Assembly (NCBI RefSeq): GCF_023701485.1
Contig: NZ_JAMQBK010000029.1
Location: forward strand, 207,501-271,500
DNA: 64,000 nucleotides
Origin: Aporhodopirellula aestuarii
GTDB taxonomy: Bacteria; Planctomycetota; Planctomycetia; Pirellulales; Pirellulaceae
Reading direction: 5' to 3'
Shown: in pieces, positions 1-9,894 of the stretch
Layout: each line of letters starts with the position of its first letter
Position numbering within the stretch: the stretch's first letter is position 1
Made by a program: the position numbers and the translations under genes
Notes under the pieces: generated by a model
The model's database searches: none
What the model was told of the DNA's origin: nothing
What the model saw: only the letters and a program-made list of their open reading frames with translations

Positions 1-294
1 GCCGCTTGGGGCGCCGCCTTTGCCAGGACCCATGACGGTCCAGAATAGGGAGTGGTTCGCGTGGCCACCACCGTTGTTGCGAACTGCGCCGCGTTTATCT
101 GCTGGGACGGCCGAGAGGTCAGAGATGACTTCTTCAATCGGTTTTGACGCTAGGTCGCTGCCCGCGAGTGCGTCGTTGACTTTGGTGATGTAAGCGTTGT
201 GGTGCTTGGTATGGTGGATTTCCATCGTCCGAGCATCGACATGGGGCTCCAAAGCGTCGTAGGCGTATGGCAATTCGGGAAGTGTGTAGGCCAT
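1..294 (-). CDS. sodA: superoxide dismutase, Fe/Mn family (3' part cut by window edge)
   Basis: The gene starts at an ATG at 294 and reads to the left edge, giving the first 98 residues. The protein opens [20 protein letters not shown] and continues with the family signature [15 protein letters not shown], which includes the first metal-binding histidine (about residue 27). A second ligand lies in [13 protein letters not shown] (about residue 80). Fe/Mn superoxide dismutases convert superoxide to hydrogen peroxide and oxygen, usually in the cytoplasm. A full protein would be near 200 residues, so the C-terminal half with the DxWEHAYY-type metal site lies outside. Whether the metal is Fe or Mn cannot be decided from this half. 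The reading is certain at family level. Confidence 0.95.
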   Translation of the reverse strand, partial: MAYTLPELPYAYDALEPHVDARTMEIHHTKHHNAYITKVNDALAGSDLASKPIEEVISDLSAVPADKRGAVRNNGGGHANHSLFWTVMGPGKGGAPSG

Positions 295-482
295 GATGTT
301 ACTGGAGTGTTTGAGGTGGAGAAATTGAAAGTTCCTATCTTCTGAAACGATAGCAGGCCGTCCAGAGGTAGGGTATCGGGGGGTGTTGGCCGCGGTTTTA
401 CCATGGAAATAGCGTCCACGTCGCCGTTCTGACGACTGGGAAGCGGTTCGCGGATGTTCCAAAGGGATTGCGGCGTCCGGAT

Positions 483-3400
483 TTATCGTGCGAGGAACAA
501 ACGCTTGGACAATGTCCGAGGCGGCGTGACGGTCGCGGAACTTTGGTCGTCTTCGCTGGGAATATTGTTGCCCGCGGTGCTGTCGATGTCGAATTCGTTG
601 GTTTCGACGACCTCGACGTTGAATGTTTTGAGGCTTTGGGCGTCGACCCGGAATCGGAGTATGAGCTGCGTTGACGCTCCTGCGGCCAAGTTTCCGATTT
701 GCCATTGTCGGGTCTGTTGGTCGTACACCCCCGCCGGATCTTCGCTGAGAAGTGTCAATCCATCGGGAATGGAGATTTCCACAACGACACCGGTCGCGTC
801 TGAGATTGTCCGATCGGCAGTAGCCGCCAGAGGTGAGGTGGACACCGCGGAGAGAACCGAGGCGATTTGCCCATTTGTCGCGACCACGGTCAGCTCAATG
901 ATATCGCCGACCGTGGCTTGGTTCGGTGTTACCGTCGCTGAAACGCTGATGTCGACAACTTTGGGAGAGACGACGACGGAGCCGATGTCGTCTTCCGCCG
1001 GATTGCCGTTAGCTGGGGTGCTATTCGGGTCGAGTTGATCGACCGCGATGATTTCGGCGGTATTCGTCAGGATGTCAGACGTCGAAACACGTGCTTGGAT
1101 TTGGAGTACGGCGTTTTCGCCCACACCGAGCTGATCGATCGTCCAACGTCCCGTTGATGGGTTGAACTGACCGAGTGGCGACGTAATCTGAACGTCCGCG
1201 AGGCCGGTCGGGATCGTGTCTTGCACGACGATGTTGGTGGCGGTGTCGGGGCCCGCATTGCTGACCGTGACCGTAAACGTCACGAGATCACCTCGGTTAG
1301 GGTTTGCGATGTCGACGACTTTGTCGAGCGACAGGTTCGCGCGTGCGAGAGTGAGTGCAATCGATTGATAGTCGTCTTCCCCTTCGCCATTGTTTGGCGT
1401 GCTATCACGGTCAGGCTGGTCGGCAGCGATCACTTGGGCGATGTTGACGATGCCCTCCGTCAGTATCGCGTCGAGATTGCTGATGTTGGGCGATACCGAG
1501 GCCCGAATAGTCAGTTCTCTGGTTTCGCCTGCGGGAATGAGCGGGATCGTCCAGCGCCCGGTTTGCGAGCTATAGGATCCACCGGTCGAGGGTGACGCGG
1601 AGACAAACGCGAGGTCGGCAGGCAGTTGATCTTCCACGACGACGTTGGTGGCGTCGCTCGGGCCCTCATTCGACACGGTCACGAGATATTCGACGGTTTC
1701 ACCGACGTTTGGGCGGTCGTTATCAACTGCTTTACTGAGGGCGAGGTCGATCAACTGAGGTGTAAATTCGACCGAGTCATCATCGTCTTCGTCGTCACTG
1801 TTGTTGTTCGGCGTGCTATCAGGATCGAACTGCGAGGAGGCAATGATCTCCGCGTAGTTGGTCCGCGTGATGGGTTGCGTGCTGTTGTTGGAGTCGAAGT
1901 CGACGGTCGCGGTTAGCGTGAGCGATGCCGTCGAGCCAGCCGCCAATTCGGGAATACGCCAGATGCTATCGCTGTTGGTGAACTCGCCCGTCGCGGTGGA
2001 TGATCGTATGTTGGTAAGCCCCGACGGAAGCGAATCGAGGACCTCGATGTTTGCGGCACTGTCGTTCCCGTCATTGCGGATCGTTAGTGTGAAGATCACA
2101 TCTTCGCCGACGTTGGGTGTGCTGTCATTGACTGTTTTGGTTAGCGACAAATCGGCGTTGGCCGGCGTAATCGTGACGCTGGCGAAGTCGTCTTCGTTGT
2201 TGTCGAAACCGTTGTCAGGTGTGCTGTCACGGTCGAATTGATCCGCGGCGATGACTTCTGCGAGATTTGTAAACGCCTCGGAGGATTCCACGGTGCCGCG
2301 AATTTCGAGCTGCGTGGATGCCCCAGCGGCGAGGGTCTCGACGTTCCAAATTCCGGTTGAGTTTTCAAAGGCAGCCGACGGCGAGGATGATAGGAATTGA
2401 AATCCGTTGGGGAGAGTATCGCGAACTTGCACGCCCGACGCGTCGTCGGGGCCCGTGTTTTGGAGTTGCAACGTGAATGTGATTTCGCTGCCAACGGATG
2501 GGCGATTCGGCGTCGAGGATTTGGTCAGAACGAGGTCAATGACCGGAGTCGAGAGGGTATCGCTGGACTGATCGTCTTCGTCGGCAATCGCGTTGTCAGG
2601 TGTCGAATCAGAGTCATCTTGATCCGACGCGATCAGTTCGGCGGTGTTCGTGAAGGTCCCCGATGTCGTGACATCGGCGTTGATTTGAAGCCGTGTGGTG
2701 CTGCCGACTCCGAGCAACGGAATGGTCCACAATCCGGTGGAAGGGACATAGTTGCTTGTCGCATCGCTCTGACTATCCGAGCGGTATGTCAGTCCCGCGG
2801 GAAGCAGGTCACGAACCACGAGGTTGGTCGCCGGATCGGGGCCGTCGTTGCGAACGATGACTTCGAAACGAGCGATGTCACCCATGTTGGGCGCTGGAGT
2901 GAGCGTGTTTTTTTCAACCGAAATATCCGCAATCGGGACACGGACGGTCACGGAGTCTTGGTCGTCTTCGCTTTCAACGTTGTTGCCAGGTGTGCTGTTG
3001 ACATCGACCTGATCGACGGACAGGATTTCGGCTGTGTTGACGAGTCCGGTGTTGATCGGATCACCGGCGGGCAGGTTTGCAATCGAGGCGATGCGAGCGT
3101 CGAGACGCAGTGTCGTTGTCACGCCGCTAGCGAGTGACGGGATCGTCCAGCGTCGGGTTGAGGTGACGAACGAGCCGGTTTGGGGATCGTTATCGACGAT
3201 CGTGATGGATGAAGGTAGCGTGTCCCCGACGACGATGTTAGTGGCAGCGTCTGGACCGGAGTTGGTGACCGTGATGGTGTAGCTAAATGTCTCACCGGCC
3301 CGTGGCGTGGGATTGTCGACTTCCTTCGTGAGCGACAGGTTGATCTGTTCTGCTTGGATGGATGCATCGTCCTGGTCGTCTTCCGAGGACACACCGTTTC

Positions 3401-6400
3401 CGGGAGTGCTGTCGGGATCGTGCAGCGAAGCGGAGGTGATCTCGGCTACGTTGTTGACAGTGCCACTCGATACGCTGAGCAAGACAAGGGTTAGTGTCAT
3501 GGATTCGTCGGCAGCGAGTCCGCTGATGGTCCATTCCTGGGTCGTCGGATCGTAGAGGCTGCCGCTCGGTGCCGTCGCATTCGAGAAAGACGCCCCGCTT
3601 GGAATGGGATCAGAGACAATAAACGTGCCTGAGGGATCCGGTCCGTCGTTGCGGGCGATGATCGTAAACGTGATTTCGTCTCCCACATCCGCTTTGTCGG
3701 TTGCTGCGGTCTTGGTGATTGAGAGGTCGGCGCGTGCGGGAGTGATCGAGACGCTCGTTTGGTCGTCTTCGTTGGGTGCGTTGTTGTCGGGAGTGCTATC
3801 GGTATCGAACTGGTCTGCCGCAGTGATTTGCGCCGTATTGCTGATCCCGTCGAGGACATTGGTTCGGGACGGGTCGAGAATGACATCGATTGCCAAAGTT
3901 CGTGAGGAGCCCCCGGGGATTTGGCCGACGTTCCAAATCCCGGTGCCGGCCGAGTAGATTTCGCCCGCAGTGGCGGATTGAAAAATCAGTCCGTCCGGCA
4001 GGATATCGGTGACAATCACGCCGGTTGCGTCGTCGTTGCTGGTGTTGCGAACAGTCACGTTGTACGTGAATGTTTCGCCCGGGACGGGGCGCGACGAGGT
4101 GACTGTTTTATCGAGTTCGAGATCGATCGTGACGGGGGTGATCAGCACCGAATCGATGTCGTCTTCTTCGCCAGCGGCACCCGCCGATCCGTTGCCCGGT
4201 GTGCTGTCGGGGTCGGTCTGATCCGAGGCGATGATCTCAGCGACGTTCGTTTTGGTGCCGACAGTGTTCACGGCGGCGATCAGCGTGAGGGTGACCGGAG
4301 TGGAGTCCGCGGTCGTGACTGGCATGTCAGGCAGTGTCCAGATTCCGGTCGTTGCGTCGTATTCGCCGAGGCTGTTCGTGTCGGAGACATACGTCAGACC
4401 GGCGGGCAGCACTTCCCGGATGCGAACGTTGGTTGCCGGGTCGGGGCCGGCGTTATTGACGGTGATCGAAAAGGTGACGTTGTCGCCGATGCTCGCGACC
4501 TGACCGACGATCGTTTTGTCGATTGACAAATCCGCGACCGGAGTTTGGAAAGTGACTTGATCTTGATCGTCTTCGGCGAGAACGTTGTTGCCCGGAGTGC
4601 TGTTAATATCAAATTGATCGACCGAGATGACTTCGGCCGTATTTGTGAACGTCCCGGCCGTGTTGACGGTGCTGGTAAGAGTTAACGCGGTGGATTGGCC
4701 CGCGGCGAGGAGCGGAACGGTCCACTGAGAATTAGCGACGCTGAACGAGCCGCTATCGGGATCGCTGCTTGAAATCGAAAATCCAGACGGCAGGGTGTCT
4801 TGTACGATGATGTTCGTGGCGTCGTTGATACCGGAGTTCGTCAACGTCAGTGTGAACGTGATCGTGTCGCCCACGTTCGGACTTAGATCAGAGACTTCTT
4901 TGTCGAGAGAAAGGTTGATCTGCGACGCCGTCACGACTGCCGATGCTTGATCATCTTCATCGTCGAGCGAATTGTTGGGTGTGCTGTCGGTGTCGAACTG
5001 GTCGGCGGCCGTGACTTCCGCGGTGTTGGTTTGCGGTGTGCTCGAAGTCAACAGTCCGGTGAGTGTGATCGTTGCCGTTGCACCTGACGCGAGAGTCGGA
5101 ATCGTCCAGCGTCCGGATTCAGAGTCGAACATGGTGCCGGATGAAGGCTGATCGCTGCGGTACGAGATCCCGGAGGGCAGCGAATCTGTGACAACGACGT
5201 TCGTCGCGGTCTCGTCGCCTTCATTTGTCAGGGACAAGACGAATGAGACGAGTCCGTTGACATTCGCGTCGGTGGTGATGAGTTCTTTTGAGAGGTTCAG
5301 ATCGATCGATTCAAAGTTGTCGAAGTCAGCGACCGGGATCACGTTGGGACCGATGGTTCCGATCAGGTCCGCGAGTGCGTCGTAGTTGGGACCAGCGATG
5401 ACCTCGAATTCGATCGCGCCGATGTTCGTCAGATCGGCAGGCCCGCTGGCACCGTCCGCAATCGAGAATTCGGTGAATGGGAGAAACTCAACCGAGGTAG
5501 GTTGCGAAGTCAACGGAGGAATGTCGAGTTGGGCGGCGCTGACTTGCGTGAGTGACCCGTCAACGCCGTCGTTGGTGTACAGACGGATGACGGCCGAACC
5601 GGCGGCCAAGTCGGCACCGATGACCAATCGCAACCCGGCCGCTTCGCCGTTGTTGGTTAAGTCGATGGATCCGAGGCCGCTGTCGTCGACAACGGTTGGA
5701 TCATCTCCGCTACCATCCCAGATGACGACGCGTCTTCCGCCGCCGAATCCGTCCGAGCTGACCTGGAGCAAATTGGGTGAGGCCGGATCGTTGACGATCA
5801 AGCTGACCGATCCGATGTCACTGGTCTTCTCGACGAGCAGATCACGTGAACCGCCGATTGCTTCGGACGCCGCTGCGGTCGAGGTGACCGGGCCGTCATT
5901 TTGCGTTTCGTCTTCGACGGTTTGGAACGTTCCGTCAAACCCATCGATCGTGGTTATCAAGCGACCGACAACTTGCTGGGCGGTCACAGTGAGTCGCGGC
6001 GAAACGGAGCGAAGCAGGGTTTTGCCCGATGCGATTTGGGCCGGTTGCAGGACGAAGTACTCGCCTGCGGTGAGCCTTTCAAAGCTGTATCGGCCGTCCG
6101 CGTCGGTCGTCGCGGTGCCGACTTCGACGTCGCCCGTCCCCGGTTCGAATTGATTGTCGCCGTCGTCTCGATAGAGCGTTAGCGATGCTCCCGCAACCTC
6201 TTCACCGGTCGTATACCCGTCGCCGGTGAAGTCGTCGTAGACACGACCAGAAAGATTGGCAAGATCCGTGGCAGCGGCGAGGAGTCGTCTGCTTTCGAGC
6301 GATTCGTATCCTGGCCGTCGACGGTAAGATCGAGATCGTCCCACCCTTCGCCGGGAAGGTCTCTTTTTACGCTCAGCTGTCCACGTCCGCTCTGACTGGT

Positions 6401-6410
6401 CCTTCGTCAC
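483..6410 (-). CDS. giant DUF11-repeat surface/exported protein with LEPR-XLL-type N-terminus
   Basis: A GTG start at 6410 gives 1975 residues. Residues 1-33 are extremely basic (14 K/R in the first 32) and run into [12 protein letters not shown], a form of the LEPR-XLL motif found near the N-terminus of large exported planctomycete proteins. There is no classical signal peptide. Residues about 50-125 look like an SdrD/Cna B-type domain ([18 protein letters not shown]). Residues 130-365 form an unassigned beta-rich region. From about 370 to 1960 there are twelve DUF11 (B_ant_repeat) units of about 130 residues. Each opens like [20 protein letters not shown] and closes with an acidic STPxN...EDDQ motif. 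The C-terminus ends in a short basic tail without an anchor. It is probably a cell-surface adhesin or matrix/stalk protein; that role is inference. It lies downstream of flagellin on the same strand. Confidence 0.85.
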   Translation of the reverse strand: MTKDQSERTWTAERKKRPSRRRVGRSRSYRRRPGYESLESRRLLAAATDLANLSGRVYDDFTGDGYTTGEEVAGASLTLYRDDGDNQFEPGTGDVEVGTATTDADGRYSFERLTAGEYFVLQPAQIASGKTLLRSVSPRLTVTAQQVVGRLITTIDGFDGTFQTVEDETQNDGPVTSTAAASEAIGGSRDLLVEKTSDIGSVSLIVNDPASPNLLQVSSDGFGGGRRVVIWDGSGDDPTVVDDSGLGSIDLTNNGEAAGLRLVIGADLAAGSAVIRLYTNDGVDGSLTQVSAAQLDIPPLTSQPTSVEFLPFTEFSIADGASGPADLTNIGAIEFEVIAGPNYDALADLIGTIGPNVIPVADFDNFESIDLNLSKELITTDANVNGLVSFVLSLTNEGDETATNVVVTDSLPSGISYRSDQPSSGTMFDSESGRWTIPTLASGATATITLTGLLTSSTPQTNTAEVTAADQFDTDSTPNNSLDDEDDQASAVVTASQINLSLDKEVSDLSPNVGDTITFTLTLTNSGINDATNIIVQDTLPSGFSISSSDPDSGSFSVANSQWTVPLLAAGQSTALTLTSTVNTAGTFTNTAEVISVDQFDINSTPGNNVLAEDDQDQVTFQTPVADLSIDKTIVGQVASIGDNVTFSITVNNAGPDPATNVRIREVLPAGLTYVSDTNSLGEYDATTGIWTLPDMPVTTADSTPVTLTLIAAVNTVGTKTNVAEIIASDQTDPDSTPGNGSAGAAGEEDDIDSVLITPVTIDLELDKTVTSSRPVPGETFTYNVTVRNTSNDDATGVIVTDILPDGLIFQSATAGEIYSAGTGIWNVGQIPGGSSRTLAIDVILDPSRTNVLDGISNTAQITAADQFDTDSTPDNNAPNEDDQTSVSITPARADLSITKTAATDKADVGDEITFTIIARNDGPDPSGTFIVSDPIPSGASFSNATAPSGSLYDPTTQEWTISGLAADESMTLTLVLLSVSSGTVNNVAEITSASLHDPDSTPGNGVSSEDDQDDASIQAEQINLSLTKEVDNPTPRAGETFSYTITVTNSGPDAATNIVVGDTLPSSITIVDNDPQTGSFVTSTRRWTIPSLASGVTTTLRLDARIASIANLPAGDPINTGLVNTAEILSVDQVDVNSTPGNNVESEDDQDSVTVRVPIADISVEKNTLTPAPNMGDIARFEVIVRNDGPDPATNLVVRDLLPAGLTYRSDSQSDATSNYVPSTGLWTIPLLGVGSTTRLQINADVTTSGTFTNTAELIASDQDDSDSTPDNAIADEDDQSSDTLSTPVIDLVLTKSSTPNRPSVGSEITFTLQLQNTGPDDASGVQVRDTLPNGFQFLSSSPSAAFENSTGIWNVETLAAGASTQLEIRGTVESSEAFTNLAEVIAADQFDRDSTPDNGFDNNEDDFASVTITPANADLSLTKTVNDSTPNVGEDVIFTLTIRNDGNDSAANIEVLDSLPSGLTNIRSSTATGEFTNSDSIWRIPELAAGSTASLTLTATVDFDSNNSTQPITRTNYAEIIASSQFDPDSTPNNNSDDEDDDDSVEFTPQLIDLALSKAVDNDRPNVGETVEYLVTVSNEGPSDATNVVVEDQLPADLAFVSASPSTGGSYSSQTGRWTIPLIPAGETRELTIRASVSPNISNLDAILTEGIVNIAQVIAADQPDRDSTPNNGEGEDDYQSIALTLARANLSLDKVVDIANPNRGDLVTFTVTVSNAGPDTATNIVVQDTIPTGLADVQITSPLGQFNPSTGRWTIDQLGVGENAVLQIQARVSTSDILTNTAEIIAVDQLDPNSTPANGNPAEDDIGSVVVSPKVVDISVSATVTPNQATVGDIIELTVVATNGQIASVLSAVSTSPLAATADRTISDATGVVVEISIPDGLTLLSEDPAGVYDQQTRQWQIGNLAAGASTQLILRFRVDAQSLKTFNVEVVETNEFDIDSTAGNNIPSEDDQSSATVTPPRTLSKRLFLAR
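533..5303 (-). repeat. twelve tandem DUF11 units (about 400 bp each)
   Basis: Twelve copies of a roughly 130-codon unit lie within the surface protein. Each has a lead strand of the type LxLxKxVxxxxPxxGxxxxFxxxVxN, a middle GxWxIPxLxxGxxxxL block and an acidic close such as [14 protein letters not shown]. The DNA copies have diverged, so this is a domain array rather than a recent DNA amplification. Confidence 0.85.
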
Positions 6411-6491
6411 GCTCGATTCCCCGCTGGTGCCGCCTGTGTGCCTGTATCGAATAGGCAGGATACGCAGGTGGCGAGCAGTGGGGAAGATGGC

Positions 6492-6524
6492 GGGGCGGCT
6501 GCCCCGAGGCCGATAACGACCTCG
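6492..6524 (-). terminator. overlapping hairpins downstream of flagellin
   Basis: GGGGC (6492-6496) pairs with GCCCC (6501-6505) around GGCT. CGAGG (6505-6509) pairs with CCTCG (6520-6524). They lie about 30 bp beyond the flagellin stop. There is no clear T-run, so the terminator role is tentative. Confidence 0.35.
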
Positions 6525-6553
6525 AGGATCAATCAGTCGCCTTGATCAGGCGT

Positions 6554-8593
6554 TTATCGCAGGAGCGACAACACGTTTTGGGGGTTCTGGTTAGCCAGCG
6601 AAAGCACGTTGGTACCGGACTGAACAAGGATCTGAGCCCGTGTCAGGTTGGCGGATTCTTGGGCGAAGTCGGCGTCGCGGATCGAGCTTTCGGCTTCTTC
6701 CAGGTTAGCGAGCGTTTCGCCAAGGCTGACAAGGTTGCTTTCCAGGCTGGTTGCTTGGAATGCACCGAGTCGGCCACGAAGGCTGGTGACTTTGTTGATC
6801 ACTTCGTCGATGATCCGAGCCGCTCCGTTGACGTCGTTGGTCAAGCTCTTTGCTTGACCGCTGCCGAGTTCGTAGAGACGACCCGAAACGCCGCCGAGTT
6901 GGCCGGTACTGACACTGCCGATTCCCAAACGAGCTTGTTGGTTGCTCGTCACGTCGGGGCCGAGTTGGAACAGGGCACCGCCACCGGTGATGCTGAACGT
7001 GAAGTCGGTTGAGCTGCCTTCGGTCACAGTCAGACTGAGGTCGAGGGTTGCGGTGTTGATGGAGAAGGTATTACCGTCGCCGCTGGCTTCAACGCCGTTG
7101 ACCGTCGCTTGGATATCGACACCTGTTTGCCGGGAGCTCGAGAGGCTCGATTCGAATTCACCGACAGCGCCTTCGCTGATGATTTCGATGTTCACCAACG
7201 CGTCTGAACCGTATGCATCGCTGGTGAAAGAAAGCCCTCCCGTGTCATCCGCGGTGACGCCGGTGGAGTCACTGACGAGGTTCACGGCGGCCTTGATTTG
7301 GGCCACGGTTGTTCCGGCTCCGAAGTTGAAGGTCTCGGCCCCGTCGGCTCCATTGAGTTGGAAGACGAGCGTGTCTTTGAGTCCCGCGGTGATTTTCGTT
7401 CCGGTGGCTTCGGCAGGAAGGTCGGCCGTAGAAACCGTGAGATCGTCGAACCCGGTGAGTGGATCGCCGGCGTCATCGACGACTGCAGCGGTAAGATCAG
7501 TCAGTGCGTCGATCTTTGATTTGATGTTGGTTAATGTGTTGTTGGTAGTGGTCGTTCCCAGGGCAACGTTCAGCGTGTTGGTGGCAGCGTCGAACGTGGC
7601 GACGACGTCGGCGTCGGTTCCAGCGGTGTAGTTGACGGTCAGGTCGTCGAGTCCCGCTCCGGTAACTTCGAGTCCGATGTCGGCGCCGTCGCTGGTGGCG
7701 GCGAGCGCGGCTGCGTCACCTCCCACAACCGTGCCGGTGCCAGCGCCGTCGCTGGTGGCAACAATTCCTTCGAGTCCGTTGAGGGCATCCAGGACGTCTT
7801 GGACGTCAGAGGGGTTCGAGTCGCTGTCAAACGTGATTTCGACAGCGCCGGCCGTGTTGGTTGCCGTTGCGGTTGCGTTCGAGGCGGTATCATCCGTGAT
7901 CGTAACGCTTGCGAAGTCCGCATTACCGGTGATGGTCACCGTTTCGCCGCCGACAACGATGTCGATCGTTTTGGTCGCAACGGTATTGGTCGCTGACGGA
8001 TCAACATTGGCTGGGTTGAAGGCACTGTCGCCGACGCTGACGCTGGCTCGTTGGGCGGCAGCCTTGATATCGATCGCGACGTCGATTCGTCCGGTGTTGC
8101 CCAGGTTGGCTTGGTCGATCTTGACGTCCGTGAGTGATCCGATCGAACCAGCCGAGCTGACGAAATCGAGCGAACCATCGAGGAGTTTTCGACCTTGGAA
8201 GGTCGTTGTTTGGGCGATCCGGTTGATCGCTTCGAGCGAACTGTCGATCTGCAACTGGTTAGCTGCGATTTCTTCGTCGCTGAGCGCGCCGCTGTTAGCC
8301 GCCTCAACCACGAGGCCCCGGATGTCGTTGAGCAGGTTGCTGGTTTGACCAAGTGCACTATCGGCCGTGCTGATGATCTGGCTCGCCCGACGGGTGTTAG
8401 AGATCGCCCGTCCAAGGCTGGTCACTTCACTCCGCAACGCCTCACTGGCAATCAAACCCGCGGGGTCATCGGCACCGCTATTGATTCGCAAACCTGTGCT
8501 CAATCGTGTCAAAGCCTGTTGCAAATCCGCGTTGCTCGACTGCAATCGGTTCTGAGCGACAAGCGAAGGGACGTTAGTGTTGATACGTGTCAT
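6554..8593 (-). CDS. flagellin with a large variable central domain
   Basis: The ATG at 8593 gives 679 residues. The conserved N-terminal D0/D1 region (about 1-170) has INTNVPSLVAQNRLQ, LSTGLRINSGADDPAGL and DIRGLVVEAANSGALSDEE. The C-terminal D1/D0 region (about 560-679) has VNGAARIIDEV, SLGETLANLEEAESSIRDAD and ends in ANQNPQNVLSLLR. The middle (about 175-550) is Ala/Thr/Asp-rich and contains several flagellin IN-type stretches. This makes the protein much longer than the common 270-500 residue flagellins. It polymerises into the flagellar filament of the swarmer cell after export by the flagellar type III apparatus. No other flagellar gene is in the window, so it stands apart from the main cluster. 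The family call is certain. Confidence 0.95.
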   Translation of the reverse strand: MTRINTNVPSLVAQNRLQSSNADLQQALTRLSTGLRINSGADDPAGLIASEALRSEVTSLGRAISNTRRASQIISTADSALGQTSNLLNDIRGLVVEAANSGALSDEEIAANQLQIDSSLEAINRIAQTTTFQGRKLLDGSLDFVSSAGSIGSLTDVKIDQANLGNTGRIDVAIDIKAAAQRASVSVGDSAFNPANVDPSATNTVATKTIDIVVGGETVTITGNADFASVTITDDTASNATATATNTAGAVEITFDSDSNPSDVQDVLDALNGLEGIVATSDGAGTGTVVGGDAAALAATSDGADIGLEVTGAGLDDLTVNYTAGTDADVVATFDAATNTLNVALGTTTTNNTLTNIKSKIDALTDLTAAVVDDAGDPLTGFDDLTVSTADLPAEATGTKITAGLKDTLVFQLNGADGAETFNFGAGTTVAQIKAAVNLVSDSTGVTADDTGGLSFTSDAYGSDALVNIEIISEGAVGEFESSLSSSRQTGVDIQATVNGVEASGDGNTFSINTATLDLSLTVTEGSSTDFTFSITGGGALFQLGPDVTSNQQARLGIGSVSTGQLGGVSGRLYELGSGQAKSLTNDVNGAARIIDEVINKVTSLRGRLGAFQATSLESNLVSLGETLANLEEAESSIRDADFAQESANLTRAQILVQSGTNVLSLANQNPQNVLSLLR

Positions 8594-8879
8594 AGCGATA
8601 ATCTCTTAGGATGACTGTGGTTGTTACGACGGTCGCCGTCATAACGACTCACGGCGCCACTTCGAAAACGAGTCTCGATCGCCTGAAAGTCCGCGATGTT
8701 GAGATGCGAGAGTGAACTAGCCTTTCTCATCGGCATACTTTTGGGCGAAATGCAAATGAACACTAAGGGATTTTACGGAAGCTTGTTTTCCATCACCCGT
8801 TTATCATGCACTACACTCAAAGTCTGGCTTTTCCGTCCGTTTGCCTTGATTGGGCTCGGCTTCCTAATCGTTGCAGCTT

Positions 8880-9812
8880 ATGCGTGATCTCTCATTTCGT
8901 GCCGTCGCAACTGGCCCGTGCGGGCTGGTTAGAGCCCCCTGGCGTCTCGTTTTCGTTTTTATGATCTCGGCGTTTTTCAACGCTGGGGTGAAGTCGCAAT
9001 CGAGTGAACCCCCGGTCCGTGAGTTCCGCGACGACCAAATTCGTGGCGCTTTTTCGAGGACTCATGATGGATACAGCAGCGATGAGTTGATCGTGAGTGA
9101 TCAACTTCGCAGCGACTTTCTAAGAGAGTTGTCGATTGATCCGTCGGACACCGATGAAGCCGAGGTGCAAACCGCAGCGTTGCTGTCACTGTTGAGGTTG
9201 CGCAAGACTGGGAAACTGCAGGTCCCTGCGACTCGGCGGAATCATGTCGATGTTTCACCTTGGATCGACACCGCCGAAATCGCTATCCGAACGGTCCTGG
9301 ACCGACACCAGGTCAGTATTGATGTGGTGATGTGTGATCCGAGGTTGCGATCCGAGTTGCAAGCGGAAGCTGCTGCGATCGACGACGACGCACCCCCCGA
9401 GAGGATCCGCAAAGCCGTCCTGAAGCTCCGGAAAGTGCGTCAATTGCGACCGGAGTTGGTGTTGAGGGTGGCTGATTGGCAGACACAGGTTCTGACGATG
9501 GCGTTTGACGACATCAATCTTGAAGAGCTGCCCGATTCCCCTGGCGTTTATCTTTTCCGCAGCGAGCAGGGGTATCTGTACATCGGCGAAGCGGCGAATC
9601 TGTCCGCGAGGATTGCGGAACATCTCGGGGGCAGTCACAACCGGGGACTCGCCAAATGTTTGGCTCAGGCCGGTGGCGAAGGGCAACCGCCCATCACGCT
9701 CGAACTGCATGTTTTCGCCAAAGATTCCCCTGGCAAACGCGTGCTGATGCGGCGCGCCTATGAAAGCGAGTTGATTCGCAGTCGCGAGCCAAAATTCAAT
9801 CTCCGACCGTAA
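8880..9812 (+). CDS. membrane-anchored or exported protein with a C-terminal GIY-YIG domain
   Basis: I chose the ATG at 8880; a TTG three codons earlier (8871) is also in frame. A hydrophobic segment (about residues 22-36, RLVFVFMISAFFNAG) follows a basic stretch and looks like a signal anchor or signal peptide. Residues about 45-215 are charged, mostly helical and unrecognised. The last 90 residues are a GIY-YIG domain: SPGVYLFRSEQGYLYIGEA, then a helix with ANLSARIAEHL (catalytic-type Arg) and YESELIRSREPKFNL carrying the usual Glu and Asn. GIY-YIG enzymes cut DNA (UvrC, homing and restriction nucleases), but a membrane or secreted location is unusual for them. The substrate is unknown. A strong hairpin terminator overlaps the stop codon. 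Confidence 0.7.
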   Translation: MRDLSFRAVATGPCGLVRAPWRLVFVFMISAFFNAGVKSQSSEPPVREFRDDQIRGAFSRTHDGYSSDELIVSDQLRSDFLRELSIDPSDTDEAEVQTAALLSLLRLRKTGKLQVPATRRNHVDVSPWIDTAEIAIRTVLDRHQVSIDVVMCDPRLRSELQAEAAAIDDDAPPERIRKAVLKLRKVRQLRPELVLRVADWQTQVLTMAFDDINLEELPDSPGVYLFRSEQGYLYIGEAANLSARIAEHLGGSHNRGLAKCLAQAGGEGQPPITLELHVFAKDSPGKRVLMRRAYESELIRSREPKFNLRP

Positions 9813-9838
9813 GCATGGTTGCGAACGGTCGGAGTTTT
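9801..9838. terminator. rho-independent terminator between convergent genes
   Basis: CTCCGACCGT (9801-9810) is perfectly complementary to ACGGTCGGAG (9825-9834), with a 14-nt loop, and is followed by TTTT. The left arm overlaps the last codons of the GIY-YIG gene. It faces the 3' end of folD and may act in both directions. Confidence 0.75.
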
Positions 9839-9894
9839 GGTTGAAGGTTTCTCATGACGCGAAATCGCACCGGAATACCAGGCGGTGCCGCGGA

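Noticed and set aside
2397-3137. Plus-strand ORF of 246 codons opposite the DUF11 gene (also 5386-6153 and others)
   Set aside because: Antisense shadow of a repeated GC-rich gene. The translation is rich in Arg/Gly/Val with no domain, and the opposite frame has clear DUF11 units.
533-5303. Regular 400-bp repetition as a CRISPR or satellite array
   Set aside because: The units are coding, diverged and in frame as DUF11 domains. There are no short identical direct repeats with unique spacers.
6942-8348. Long plus-strand ORFs (229 and 238 codons) opposite flagellin
   Set aside because: Ser/Val/Ala-rich antisense reading of Ala/Thr codons. The flagellin ends are unmistakable on the other strand.
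8727-8734. GCCGATGA on the minus strand as a sigma-28 -10 box for flagellin
   Set aside because: It is one base from GCCGATAA and about 134 bp upstream, but the -35 position does not match TAAAGTTT. Too weak to list.
8696-8887. 63-codon ORF with a hydrophobic end, overlapping the GIY-YIG start
   Set aside because: No homologue known to me and no clear ribosome-binding site. The hydrophobic run could be chance in the flagellin/GIY-YIG intergenic region.
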